Of a DNA stretch of 64,000 nt, positions 50,020 through 60,818 are shown piece by piece. Numbering within the stretch: the stretch's first letter is position 1; each line of letters begins with the position of its first letter. The translations under genes and the position numbers were made by a program. Location: assembly GCF_040712315.1 (NCBI RefSeq), contig NC_134017.1:20981822-21045821 (forward strand). The letters run 5' to 3'. The DNA is from Castanea sativa. Taxonomy: Eukaryota > Streptophyta > Magnoliopsida > Fagales > Fagaceae. Below the pieces are notes generated by a model, which worked only from the letters and a program-made list of their open reading frames with translations, ran no database searches and was not told the DNA's origin.

Positions 50020-50376
50020 AAAGACAATTTAAAAGAAAATATCAATTTTATAAAAAAGTTTATATATATATATATTCTGTAAAAGTTTTTGGAGAATAGT
50101 GTAAAAAATGCAAGATGGAAGGCTAAATATAAAATTAATGTATGAAAGTGCCACATAATAGAACCTCATAGTCCCCACATTAGATTTTTGCTTTCTTATA
50201 TAAAAAAAATGATCAATAATTTATATGTGCATTTAATCTAGGAAGACATTCAATGAACTAATATCATACATATTTAAATTGACATAAATGTAATTTTTGT
50301 TGAGGTGGAAGCCTAAATGAAGAATGCGTCACTTGGCAGAACCTCATGCTTTCTCCCATGAGGTGTCTACTATATA

Positions 50377-50411
<35 letters not shown>

Positions 50412-50766
50412 TGATTTAAAAGAAAAGATCGATTTTTTTAAAGTTTATATATATATTTTGTAAAATTTTTTGGGGAAAATTGCAAAAAAGCCAGATGAAA
50501 GGCTAAATAAAAAATAATGTAGCAAAGTGCCACATGATAGAATCTCATGGTCTCCCACAATAGATTCTTGCTTTGTTATATAAAAAAATGATCAATAATT
50601 TATATGTGCATTTAATCCAGGAAGACATTCAATGAGCTAATATTATACATAATTAAATTGACATAAATGTATTTTTGTTGAGGTGGGGGCCTAAATGATG
50701 AATGTTCCAATTGGTAGAACCTCATGCTCTCTCTCATGAGCTCTTTTCTTTTATATATACATTGAT

Positions 50767-50835
<69 letters not shown>

Positions 50836-51232
50836 AAAATATTTTGGAGAAGAGTGCAAAAAATGCCAAATGGAAGGCTAAATAAAAAATAATAATGTGA
50901 CAAAGTGCCACCTGATAGAACATCATGGTCTCCCACATTAGATTTTTGCTTTCTTATATATAAAAAATGATCAATAATTAATATGTGCATTTAATCCAGG
51001 AACACATTCAATGAACAAATATCATACATAATTAAATTGGCATAAATGTAATTTTTGTTGAGGTAGAAGCCTAATGTGCCATTGGGCAGAACCTTACGCC
51101 TCTCCCATGAGGTTTTTACCTTTATTTTTATATATTGATTTGAAAGAAAAGACCAATTTTTTCTTTTATGTTTATATATATGTATTGATTAAATTTTTTT
51201 GGAGAATAGTGCAAAAAATGCTAGATGGAAGG
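50020..51232. repeat. Tandem dimeric repeat array, part 1
   Basis: This holds three to four monomers. The anchor word ACATTCAATGAACTAATATnATACAT recurs at about 50249, 50622 and 51004 (spacing 373 and 382). Each monomer has two diverged half-units. One (A) ends CACATTAGATTTTTGCTTTCTTATATA. The other (B) reads AACCTCATGCTCTCTCCCAT, then GAGGT and CTTTTA, then a (TA)n tract. The B half carries ACCTCATG...CATGAGGT, an 8-bp inverted repeat. Short open frames with Ile-Tyr runs are translations of the TA tracts, not genes. Confidence 0.85.
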
Positions 51233-51302
51233 ATTCAGAAGCTTTGAAGTATAACCTTAACATGAAATTTGGTAGAAAAATGAGAGATTTAGCTTAGCAT
51301 TA

Positions 51303-51722
51303 TTAGGCACATTGGAAGCCTTTTGGTACATTCTTTCCACAATAATTCAATAGCAAGCTCAATGAGAGGGGAACATTAAGATTGATGCCTAGAACATTGG
51401 CCTTGATAGCAGTGCAAAGACAAACAGCTGCCTCAAGATCAACAAGACCACGGATGAGGCTGCAGCAAGGGGACTTTGGTGGGGTTCCCACAACAAGGTG
51501 CACCAAGTCATTCAACAAGTTAGCACACACCCCTAGCTTAAGGGTGCCCTTGGGGCAAGTGGATGGGTTATTAGTAGGAAGGTTGGGTTGTGAGTGTTGT
51601 GGAGTGTGTTTTGGAGTGTTTAATGGTGGTGGAGAAGCGACATTAGTTGAAGTGACCATTGTGAAAAAGAGAAGGTTGAGAGAGAGTAGAAAAGCCATGG
51701 TTGCAATAGCCTTCGGAGCCAT
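51303..51722 (-). CDS. Proline-rich eight-cysteine (HyPRP / LTP-like) secreted protein, 139 aa
   Basis: One exon encodes a hydrophobic signal peptide (residues about 5-26), a short Pro-rich linker (31-57; [12 protein letters not shown]) and a C-terminal eight-cysteine module. The cysteines are C56, C66, C86-C87, C101, C103, C128 and C138, the C...C...CC...CxC...C...C pattern of the 14-kDa proline-rich / AAI-LTSS family. Conserved words are [10 protein letters not shown] and [18 protein letters not shown]. Length and layout are typical. Such proteins are exported to the cell wall and have roles in wall structure or lipid binding; the ligand is unknown. The ATG at 51722 has A at -3 and G at +4. 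The gene block (51233-52914) lies inside a tandem-repeat array. A hAT-like element separates its TATA box from the ATG, so expression may be altered. Confidence 0.92.
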   Translation of the reverse strand: MAPKAIATMAFLLSLNLLFFTMVTSTNVASPPPLNTPKHTPQHSQPNLPTNNPSTCPKGTLKLGVCANLLNDLVHLVVGTPPKSPCCSLIRGLVDLEAAVCLCTAIKANVLGINLNVPLSLSLLLNYCGKNVPKGFQCA

Positions 51723-51765
51723 TTTTAGACACTTGCCAAGGCTATATGTTTGTAATTAAAGATGG

Positions 51766-52812
51766 GTTTGGATTAGGGGTGTCAATATTCGACCCAACCC
51801 GTGAATACGACACGAACCCGACACGGGTTTTTTCGGGTTAGGGTTGGGTCTTAATGGGTATTGGTCTAAAATGGGTCAACCCGAAAGCGACACGATAAGA
51901 AATGTATCATAAGCGGGTCAACCAGCGTAACCCCGCAATAGACACGTTTAACACGTCAAATTATTTGTGTCAACCCGAAATGACCAACTTAACACAATCC
52001 GTTTAACTCGTATAACAAATAAACATTTATTTTATTTTAGATTTGTCAAATACCTTTTATATCCAACATATATTTTAAATTTTAAAAAGAGAAGTGCCTA
52101 ATTACAAAAATTTACAAGAGATATAATTGGAAATTGAAACTTCACCGACCCTAGAACTACTAATACTTCTTTTTTTTGGCATAGAACTTGCACAAACGAA
52201 ATTGGATGAGCTTGTGGAAGATGTTATGAATTTGGACATCAACAAAGAATCTATGGATAATAATCGTGGTCATAGTCAGGATTAGTCTACTATTTGCTCA
52301 AATTCTTTCAATATTGATACTTAGCATTTAGCGAGTTCCAACGATATTATATTTTTGTTGAATTATGTTATTTTATTTTTGTTAAACTTTGTTATTTTGA
52401 ATTTGGGTTGAAATGTATACACTTATTTTGGAGTGTAAAGAACTTATTTCCAAATGAATGTTATATTTTTGTTGAATTATATTATTTTGAATGTGGGTTG
52501 AAGACTTGAAGTATATGCACTGCTTTTTGGGATGAAAAAAAATTATTTCTAGATGGATGTTATATTTAATATTATGCAGGTTGAAATGGGTTGTGTTACA
52601 TTCGTGTCAACCCAACACGACTCGTTTATTAAGCTTGTCAAATGGGTTGGGTCAAGTCAACCCGCCTTATTAACAGTTCGGGTTAGGATTGAAGGATCAT
52701 GACACCATTATTAAATGGGTCGGGTTAGGGTTGAGCCATTTAGTCGAATACCCCTACCTCGACACGACATGAACCCGACACGCTAACCCGAATTGACACC
52801 TCTAGTTTGGAT
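51766..52812. mobile_element. Non-autonomous hAT-type element with 8-bp target duplication
   Basis: The element is 51774-52804 (1031 bases). Its termini are TAGGGGTGTCAAT and ATTGACACCTCTA, inverted with one mismatch. The word GTTTGGAT is repeated on both sides (51766-51773 and 52805-52812). An 8-bp duplication with CA/TAGGGGTG-type ends is characteristic of hAT transposons. Sub-terminal regions carry many GACACGAACCCGACACG / AACCCGAC words in both orientations, as in hAT transposase-binding subterminal repeats. No transposase ORF is present. It sits 43 bases upstream of the ATG of the eight-cysteine gene. Confidence 0.88.
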
Positions 52813-52840
52813 TGGTGGAGGTATGGTAAATGGGTTAGGG

Positions 52841-52850
52841 TTTATATAGA
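52841..52850 (-). promoter_or_regulatory. TATA box of the eight-cysteine gene, displaced by the hAT insertion
   Basis: The minus strand reads CCATCTATATAAACCC, a strong plant TATA box. Without the hAT element it would lie about 90 bases from the ATG; now it lies over 1.1 kb away. The expected start site, about 30 bases downstream, falls at or next to the insertion point. Confidence 0.6.
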
Positions 52851-52914
52851 TGGAGATTGTGGTTTCTTTAAAGTCTAAAGAATAAAATGATTGATGAGAC
52901 CCTCGTGGGCACAT

Positions 52915-53538
52915 AGGCTTCATTCAAAAAAATAATGTAACAAAGTGTCACATGATAGAATCTCATGGTCACCCACATTAGATTTTTTGCTTTTTTATAA
53001 AAATAAAATGATCAATAATTAATATGTGCATTTAATCCAAGAACACATTCAATGAACTAATATTATACACAATTAAATTGACATATATGTAATTTTGTTG
53101 AGGTGAAAGCCTAAATGAAGAATGTTCCACTTGGCAGAACCTCATGCTCTCTTCCAATAGGCCTCTGCTTTTATATATAATATTGATTGATTGATATATA
53201 TATATATATATTTGAAAAATGTTTTGGAGAAGAGTGCAAAAAATGCCAGATGGAAGGCTAAATAAAAAAATAATGTAACAAAGTGTCATATGATAGAACC
53301 TCATGGTCTCCCACATTAGATTTTTGCTTTCCTATATATAAAAATGATCAATAATTAATATGTGCATTTAATCCAGGAACACATTCAATGAACTAATATT
53401 ATGCATAATTAAATTGACATAAATGTAATTTTATTGAGTTCGAGGCCAAAATGAAGAATGTTCCACTTAGCAGAACCTCATGCCCTCTCTCATTATGTCT
53501 CTGCTTTTATATATAAATTGAATATTGATGGTTGAATG

Positions 53539-53594
<56 letters not shown>

Positions 53595-53772
53595 ATGTTA
53601 AGTTGGAAGCCTAAATGAATAATGTGCAACTTAGCAGAACCTCATACTCTCTCTCATGAGGTCTCTGCTTTTATATATATATTGATATTGATTGATTGTA
53701 TATATTTTATAAAATGTTTTAGAGAAGAGTGTAAAGAATAACAGATGAAAGGCTAAATAAAAATAATAATAT
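52915..53772. repeat. Tandem dimeric repeat array, part 2
   Basis: This continues the array of 50020-51232 in the same monomer phase. Anchor words lie at about 53043 and 53383 (spacing 340), and a partial B half-unit lies at 53590-53760. The right end is the 5-bp target (AATAT, 53768-53772) of the LTR element that follows. Confidence 0.85.
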
Positions 53773-54636
53773 TGTACGTTTTTAGACCCCTTAACACAAG
53801 TTGTTTAACCTAGTTATTTAGCCAAGTGATTAATAAGATAAATTATTCAGTTCTAGGTTAACACATATAAATCATATCATGTAAAAAATGCGGAAATATA
53901 AAAACAATACGATATGATAACCCAGGAAAACCAAACCGGTGAAAAATTTGGAGAAGATTTAACCTAGCTATCCTCAAGGTAAAACAGATCCACTATAAAA
54001 GATTTGAAGTTTGTACAATAGAAGTTAGACCACTAACATCCTATTGCTACCTCAAATAGAAAACTTACTATCACGACTACGTGACAGCTTCGAGTCCACG
54101 GACTATTTTTTTCCTTAATCTACTGCAACCACAAATTCTTCTACTTGTGACTTTGAGACTCCACTCAAAGATTTTAGATCTTCTTTAAGTTCTTTATATA
54201 GCAACTGAAGCAATCACCAAGTTCTTTACATGAATCTTGATCTTGATAACCCTAAGTGTGTATGAAGGTAAACATCTCTAGATCTCATGAGAGATTTAAC
54301 ACACAGCACATCAAAGACCTCTAAAACGTAGCTAGGGTTTTTCTTTTTATATGTGAAGTAAAACATAAAACTCTACACGTCAAATGGGCTTGGGCTGAAT
54401 TGGAAATTTTGCAGAAATTTAAATCTACACGATTCTCAATCAATCGAATCTAATTTTCGATCGATTGAGCCTTGTAGATTTTGTCCAATAATTTCTGTAA
54501 TTACTCAATTCCAATTTTACAATTAAACATACTATGAGCAAGCCTAAACCTAGACTCTATATTTTGATCATGGTTTGCCAACACATTACATATTGAAGTT
54601 CTAATACATTAGTCCCTAAGGTCTTAGAACCTAACA
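53773..54636 (-). repeat. 3' LTR of the Copia-type element
   Basis: The downstream LTR in the element's minus orientation. It is adjacent to the purine tract and flanked on the outside by AATAT. Confidence 0.9.
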
Positions 54637-55176
54637 ATCTTCCCCTTTGGCAATCCGTGACAAAACACATCACAAAAATGAAATGCTCAAAGTTAAAAAT
54701 AGCTCAATCAGATTTAAAAAGCCCTAATTACAATTCAGCTTAACTACTATCTATTAGTTGCCAATGTAGACAACAGCCACGAGTGAATTAACCTGTATAT
54801 TCCTAAAACACTCAACAAACACATAAACGCATGTGTGAAAAATACAAGTAAACCAAAATAAATTCTTGATTTCACAAAACATAAAATAAAAGATATATAC
54901 CATGAATTACCTCATAATATAAATCAATAACCAATTTACCATATGTGAAACAAGAAACAATAAAAGAAACAAAGCATAAAGCATAGTTTCTCCCCCTAAC
55001 ATATACACCTCATAAAAAGAAATACATCATCACCAAAAAGAATACATCATGAGCCAAAATAAAATGAAATACATCAAGAAGCTCCTAGATACAATCTATA
55101 TACTCCAAAACAAAAACTCCCCTATCTCCATGCACATATGCACTCCCCCTTTTTGTGACGAATTGCCAAAGGGAAA

Positions 55177-56277
55177 TCAAGACTCATTAGCGAAAGATGG
55201 AGGTGGTGGAGAAGAATGTCTAGCACCTGCCAAATCAGCTTGTAAAGCCTGAAGCTCCGTGAGCACATCCAACAAAATCTGTCCATGCATCGCCTGAACG
55301 GCCATGACAATATCCAGTATACTCCGAATAGAAGAATCTATTGATGAAGAAGGTGGAGGGTCAACAGCAGCGGTAGGATCCACATACTCCTAAGCAGTAG
55401 GACCGCTTAAAGGAGGAGGCCTAGATGCATCACCTGTAGAAGACTCGACTCTAGGGCGTTTAGAGCTAGCTTTCATCTAAGTCGCTTTTTGCTAAAGGAA
55501 GGTAGCACCTATAGGAACTATAATATAAACAAGCTCAGATGCAAAAAAATCCTCTAAATGCAAATCTAACAACATTTTATGAATGAAAAATGGAAAGAAT
55601 AAACCATGAGATTTACCACTACTCCTATGAACCTCAACTAAAGAACGGATAAAAAGAGAAGGAAAACAAATAAGAGCATCAGTGACGAGAGCGTACAAAA
55701 ACGCACATCCCTCAAGAGGAATAGTATGAAGGTGAGAGATAGGCCATATACTATGACAAAAAATCTGGAAAAACAAGTAATTGAGCTCGGTAAGCTCATG
55801 AGAAGTGATCCGAGGATCAGTACCCCATCTAATGGAAGCACCAGTGAGTAATGACATAATGTCATAAAGGGGAGGAGACTCAATGTAAGGATACACGGGC
55901 TATTGTACCAAAGGTACACCAAGAGCAAAGGCTACTACCTGAGGTGTAATGGCATACTCTTCACCCCTTATCCAACTCTTCACAAATTGAATGTTGGAAT
56001 TATCGGAATGGACAGAGAGGTTCGAATAGAGCTCTCTAATCAAAGTAACAAGAGGAGAATGCTTTACATCTAAAAGTGGTAACCAACTCCTACTCTTAAA
56101 ATTCCTCCTAATCTCCCCCATCATACTCATCTAGAATGATCTTACGCTCATCCCATACCGACCTAAAATGCTATGCTTGTCATAGGTTTCTTGGTTTTTC
56201 TCGGTTCTAAACCTATCACTCTCGAACACAAGGGTAGAGGGGGTGGTGTTTTTCTTGGCTCTAGTCTTCCTAATCAT
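55177..56277 (-). pseudogene. Second ORF of the Copia-type element, plant transposon protein-like, five TAG stops
   Basis: One reading frame runs 366 codons from ATG at 56277 to TGA at 55177-55179. Five in-frame TAG codons interrupt it (plus-strand positions 56131-56133, 55900-55902, 55492-55494, 55477-55479 and 55390-55392). Readable parts include LIRELYSNLSVHSDNS, WIRGEEYAITPQVVAFALGV and SHELTELNYLFFQIFCHSIW. This order (RELY.N, VRG-like, then a helical region) recalls the 'putative plant transposon protein' domain (Transposase_32-like). The C-terminal tail is Pro/Ser-rich, then helical. The domain is not a standard Copia protein, so it may have been acquired. The domain name is from memory. 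Confidence 0.55.
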
Positions 56278-56699
56278 GATGCTAAGGGTTGGAAAGGAAT
56301 GACAAAAACAAAAACAAAGACAAAAACCAAGGGTTAGAACACAAAAATCTCAATAAATAACAATCTATATGATGCATGTAATGAATGCACATATGATGCA
56401 TGCTCTAATGCATTGAAATTTGTTCAATTTTACTTCATAAACCATCAATTGACTTGAACACAGAGTTTTAGACCAAAAAACCCCAAATTTTGAAAAACCC
56501 TATTTCAGAAATTAAACTAAATTGAGAAATTAATCATCATATTAGTTAGGAAACATCATATAATGAGTTAATCTATCAATTACACAAGTCAATTTTACCA
56601 AATTAAGCCCAATTAAACAAAATCATTAGAGGTTTGACATGCTTTTTTATTTATTTATCAATATTATTCATTTTAGTGGGTTCATTCCTCTTGAAATTC

Positions 56700-57470
56700 C
56701 TAGGTTTAACATTGTTTTTACCTCTTGCCCTTCTGTTGTTGTTCCTAAGAAAGTTTCTAAAGTTTTGGCAAGATAAGTAATCTCTGTAGAAGAGAGTTCA
56801 TCATCAAATCCATTCCCATCAACATCACCAATTGACTTAAGAGCCATTGATTTGAATTTGTTTGTCTTGGGTAGGTCTAGCTAATAAGGCTGGAGAGATC
56901 CTACAAGCTCATCAATAAGGATGGAGTCCACATCTTTGCTTTCAGTAATGGCAGTCATTTTGGGTCTAAAGTCCTCAGTCAAGGATCTAAGTATCTTCCT
57001 AAAAATCTTAGGTTAATCATAAATTTCACCCAAATTATAAGCAGAGTTAACAGTATCATTTAGTTTAGTATAGAATTCATCAAAACATTCATCATCAGAC
57101 ATTCTAATGCTTTCAAATCTAGTAGTTAACTACTGCAGTTTATTAATCTTAACTACCTTTGGGCCTTCATGCACAATTTGGAGAATATTCCATGCAATAT
57201 GAGCAACCTCAACATTAGAGATTCTCTTGAACTCCTCCATAGAAATAACATTAAAAATAACATTCATGGCTTCGCTATTAAAAACGGCTGCTTCTTTTTA
57301 AGAAGTTGACCACTCACTTACAGGAGTAGTCGGTTTCTCCCATCCATATTCAACGGAATTCCAAACTCTCTCATCAATAGATTTCAAGAATGCTTTTATC
57401 CTTACTTTCTAGTAGGCATAGTTGTTCCATCAAAGTGAGGTGAGATCACAAGAGAGTGACCGTGTTCCAT
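56700..57470 (-). pseudogene. Degenerate Copia gag (DUF4219/UBN2 type)
   Basis: The minus-strand frames resemble Copia gag. A start near 57470 leads to HFDGT. Downstream come SIDERVWNSVEYGWEKP, EEFKRISNVEVAHIAWNILQ, VHEGPKVVKI, FESIRMSDDECFDEFYTKLN, RKILRSLTEDFRPKMTAI and IDELVGSLQ. A one-base deletion after HFDGT and several in-frame stops break it. It would package the element's RNA; it is now inactive. Confidence 0.75.
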
Positions 57471-57529
57471 GACAGTAGGGGTTAAGGATCAACTCTTAGA
57501 CCAAAAAATCTAAACACTAGAGCTAACCT

Positions 57530-57541
57530 GCTCTGATACCA
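57530..57541 (-). other. Primer-binding site (initiator tRNA-Met)
   Basis: The minus strand reads TGGTATCAGAGC, the standard plant Copia primer site, two bases after the end of the 5' LTR. Confidence 0.9.
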
Positions 57542-57543
57542 CT

Positions 57544-58409
57544 TGTACGTTTTTAGATCCCCTTAACACAAGTTGTTTAACTTAATTATATAGCCAAGTG
57601 ATTACTTAGATAAATTATTCAGTTCTAGGTTAACACATATAAATCATATCATGTAAATAATGTGGAAATATAAAGAACACAACGATATGATAGCCTAGGA
57701 AAACAAAACCGGTGAAAAACCTAGGGAGGATTTAACCTCGCTATCCTCAAGGTAAAACAGATCCACTATGAAAGAATTGAAGTTTGTACAATTGAACTTA
57801 GACCATTAACATCCTATTGCTACATCGAGTAGAAAACTTACTACCACGACCACGTGACAGCTCCGAGTTCATGGACTACTTCTTTCCCTGATCTACTGCA
57901 ACCACAAGTTCTCCTACTTGTGACTTTGAGACTCCATTCAAAAATTTTAGATTTTCTTTAAGTTCGTATTGCAGCAACTAAAGCGATCACCAAGTTTTTG
58001 ACATGAATCTTGATTTTGATAACCCTAAGTGTGTATGAAGGTAAACACATCTAGATCTCACATGATATTTAACACACAGCACATTAAAGACCTCTAAAAT
58101 GTAGTTAGAGTTTTTCTTTTTATATGTGAAGTAAAACATAAAACCCTACGAGTCAAATGGGCTTGGGTTGAATTGAAAGTTCTACAGAAAATTAGATTTG
58201 CATGATTCTCGATCGATCGAATCCAATTTTTGATCGATCGAGCCTTGCAAATTTTGTCCAATAATTTCTATAATCACCCGATTCCAATTTTACAATTAAA
58301 TAAACTTTGAGCAAGCCTAAACATAGACTCTATGTTTTAGTCATGGTTTGCCAACACATTACATATTGAAGTTCTAATACATTAATCCCAAAGGTCTTAG
58401 AACCTAACA
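57544..58409 (-). repeat. 5' LTR of the Copia-type element
   Basis: The upstream LTR in the element's minus orientation. It is followed by the tRNA-Met primer-binding site and flanked on the outside by AATAT. Confidence 0.9.
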
Positions 58410-58691
58410 AATATAACAAAGTGTTACATGGTAGTACCTCATGGTCTCCCACATTAGATTTTTGCTTTCTTATATAAAAAAATGATAAATAATTAATATG
58501 TGCATTTAATCCAAGAACACATTCAATGAACTAATATTACACATAATTAAATTGACATGAATGTAATTTTGTTGAGGTGGAGGCCAAAATGAAGAATGTT
58601 CCACTTGGCAGAACCTCATGCTCTCTCCCATTATGTCTATACTCTTATATATAATGTTGAATATTGATGATTGATTGACATATACATACAT

Positions 58692-58757
<66 letters not shown>

Positions 58758-58778
58758 GAAAAGATCAACTTTTTTTTA

Positions 58779-58824
<46 letters not shown>

Positions 58825-59147
58825 ATATTTTGTAAAACTTTTTGGCGAAGAGTGTAAAAAATAACAGATGGAAGGCTAAATAAAAAAATAAAACAAAGTG
58901 TTACATGGTAGTACCTCATGGTCTCCCACATTAGATTTTTGCTTTCTTATATAAAAAAAAATGATAAATAATTAATATGTGCATTTAATCCAAGAACACA
59001 TTCAATGAACTAATATTATACATAATTAAATTGACAAAAATGTAATTTTGTTGAGGTGGAAGCTTAAATGAATAATGTTCCACTTGGCAAAACCTCATAC
59101 TCTCTCCCATGAGGTCTTTGCTTTTATATATATATTGATTGATTGAA

Positions 59148-59221
<74 letters not shown>

Positions 59222-59565
59222 TTGAAAGAAATGATCAATTTTTTTAAAGTTTAAATATATATATATATATTTTTTTTGTAAGATTTTTTGAAGAATAATG
59301 CAAAAAATGCCAGATGAAAGGGTAAATAAAAAAACAATGTAATAGTGTCACTTGATAAAACCTTATGCTCTCCCACATTAGATATTTGCTTTCTTATATA
59401 AAAAAATGATCAATAATTATTATGTTCATTTAATCCAAGAACACATTCAATGAACTAATATTATACATAATTAAATTGACATAAGTGTAATTCTGTTTAA
59501 GTGCAAGCCTAAATGAAGAATGTTCCACTTGGCAAAACCTCATGCTCTCTCTCATGAGGTCTCTG

Positions 59566-59621
<56 letters not shown>

Positions 59622-59915
59622 TGTAAATTTTTTAGGAGAAGAGTGCAAAAAATGTGACAGGGAAAGCTAAACAAAAAATTAGTGTATCAAAGTGCTACAT
59701 TGTAGAACCTCATGGTCTCTCACATTTGATTTTCGCTTTCTTATATAAAAAAAATGATCAATAATTTGTGTGTGCATTTAAACTAGGAACACATTCAATG
59801 AACTAATATCATACAAATTTAAATTGACAAAAATGTAATTTTTTTTTGAGGTGGAAGCCTAAATGAAGAATGTGCCACTAGGCAGAACCTCATGCTCTCT
59901 CCCATGAGGTGTATA

Positions 59916-59982
<67 letters not shown>

Positions 59983-60653
59983 ATTAGAAAGAGAAGATCA
60001 ATTTTTTTTTAAGTTTATATATGTTTTGTAAAATATTTTGGAGAATAGTGCAAAAAATGCTAGATGAAAGGCTAAATAAAAAAATAATGTAACAAAACAC
60101 CACATGATAGAACCTCATGGTCTCCCATATTAGATTTTTGCTTTCTTATATAAAAAAATGATCAGTAAATATGTGCATTTAATCCAGGAACACATTCTAT
60201 GAACTAATATTATACATAATTAAATTGACATAAATGTAATTTTGTTGAGGTGAAGGCCTAAATGAAGCATGTTCCACTTGGTATAACCTTATGCTCTTCC
60301 CAGTGAGGTCTGTGTTTTTATATATAATATTGAATACTGATGATTGATTGATTGATATATATTGTAAAAGTTTTTTGAAAAGAGTGCAAAAAATAACAAA
60401 TGGAAGGCTAAATAAAAATAATAATATAACAAAGTGTCACATGGTATTACCTCATGGTCTCCCACATTAGATTTTTTCTTTCTTATATAAAAAATGATAA
60501 ATAATTAATATGTGAATTTAATCCTGGAACACATTCAATGAACTAATATTATGCATAATTAAATTGACATAAATGTAATTTTGTTGAGGAGGAAACCTAA
60601 ATGAAGAATGTTCCACTTGGCAGAATCTCGTGCTCTCTCCCATGAGCTCTCTG

Positions 60654-60721
<68 letters not shown>

Positions 60722-60818
60722 AAAATATTTTGGAGAAGAGTGAAAAAAAATGCCAGATAGAAGGTTAAATAAAAAAAATAATGTAACAAAGTGTCACGTG
60801 ATAGAACCTCATGGTCTC
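58410..60818. repeat. Tandem dimeric repeat array, part 3
   Basis: Six further monomers have anchor words at about 58520, 58997, 59445, 59790, 60190 and 60529 (spacings 477, 448, 345, 400 and 339). Much of the length variation lies in (TA)n tracts at the same place in the B half-unit (58710-58750, 59151-59217, 59571-59618, 59922-59979, 60658-60718). The array breaks at about 60818, within an A half-unit, where the next element begins. Confidence 0.85.

Larger units (their letters stand above)
53773..58409 (-). mobile_element. Non-autonomous Copia-type LTR retrotransposon
   Basis: LTRs lie at 53773-54636 (864 bases) and 57544-58409 (866 bases). Read on the minus strand they begin TGTTAGGTTCTAAG and end AACGTACA. 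The word AATAT flanks both sides (53768-53772 and 58410-58414), a 5-bp target duplication. A 12-base match to the initiator tRNA-Met primer site (TGGTATCAGAGC, minus strand) lies at 57541-57530, two bases inside the 5' LTR. A purine tract (AAAGGGGAAGA, minus) abuts the 3' LTR at 54637-54650. The interior is only 2.9 kb. It has a gag remnant and a second ORF but no protease, integrase or RT that I can see. The LTRs differ at roughly a tenth of the first 190 aligned bases by eye, so the insertion is not recent. Confidence 0.9.

Noticed and set aside
50612..50990. Open frames with long Ile-Tyr alternation (also near 35774, 58506, 59430, 60559)
   Set aside because: They are translations of (TA)n microsatellites and their repeat-monomer flanks. 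No domain and no constraint.
51382..51759. Plus-strand 125-residue open frame opposite the eight-cysteine gene
   Set aside because: It is the antisense shadow of the minus-strand CDS, which has signal peptide, cysteine pattern and start context.
53768..53772. The AATAT words flanking the Copia-type element as possible chance matches in AT-rich DNA
   Set aside because: Rejected as chance because the LTR ends (TG...CA), primer site and purine tract independently set the same boundaries and the array monomer continues across them.
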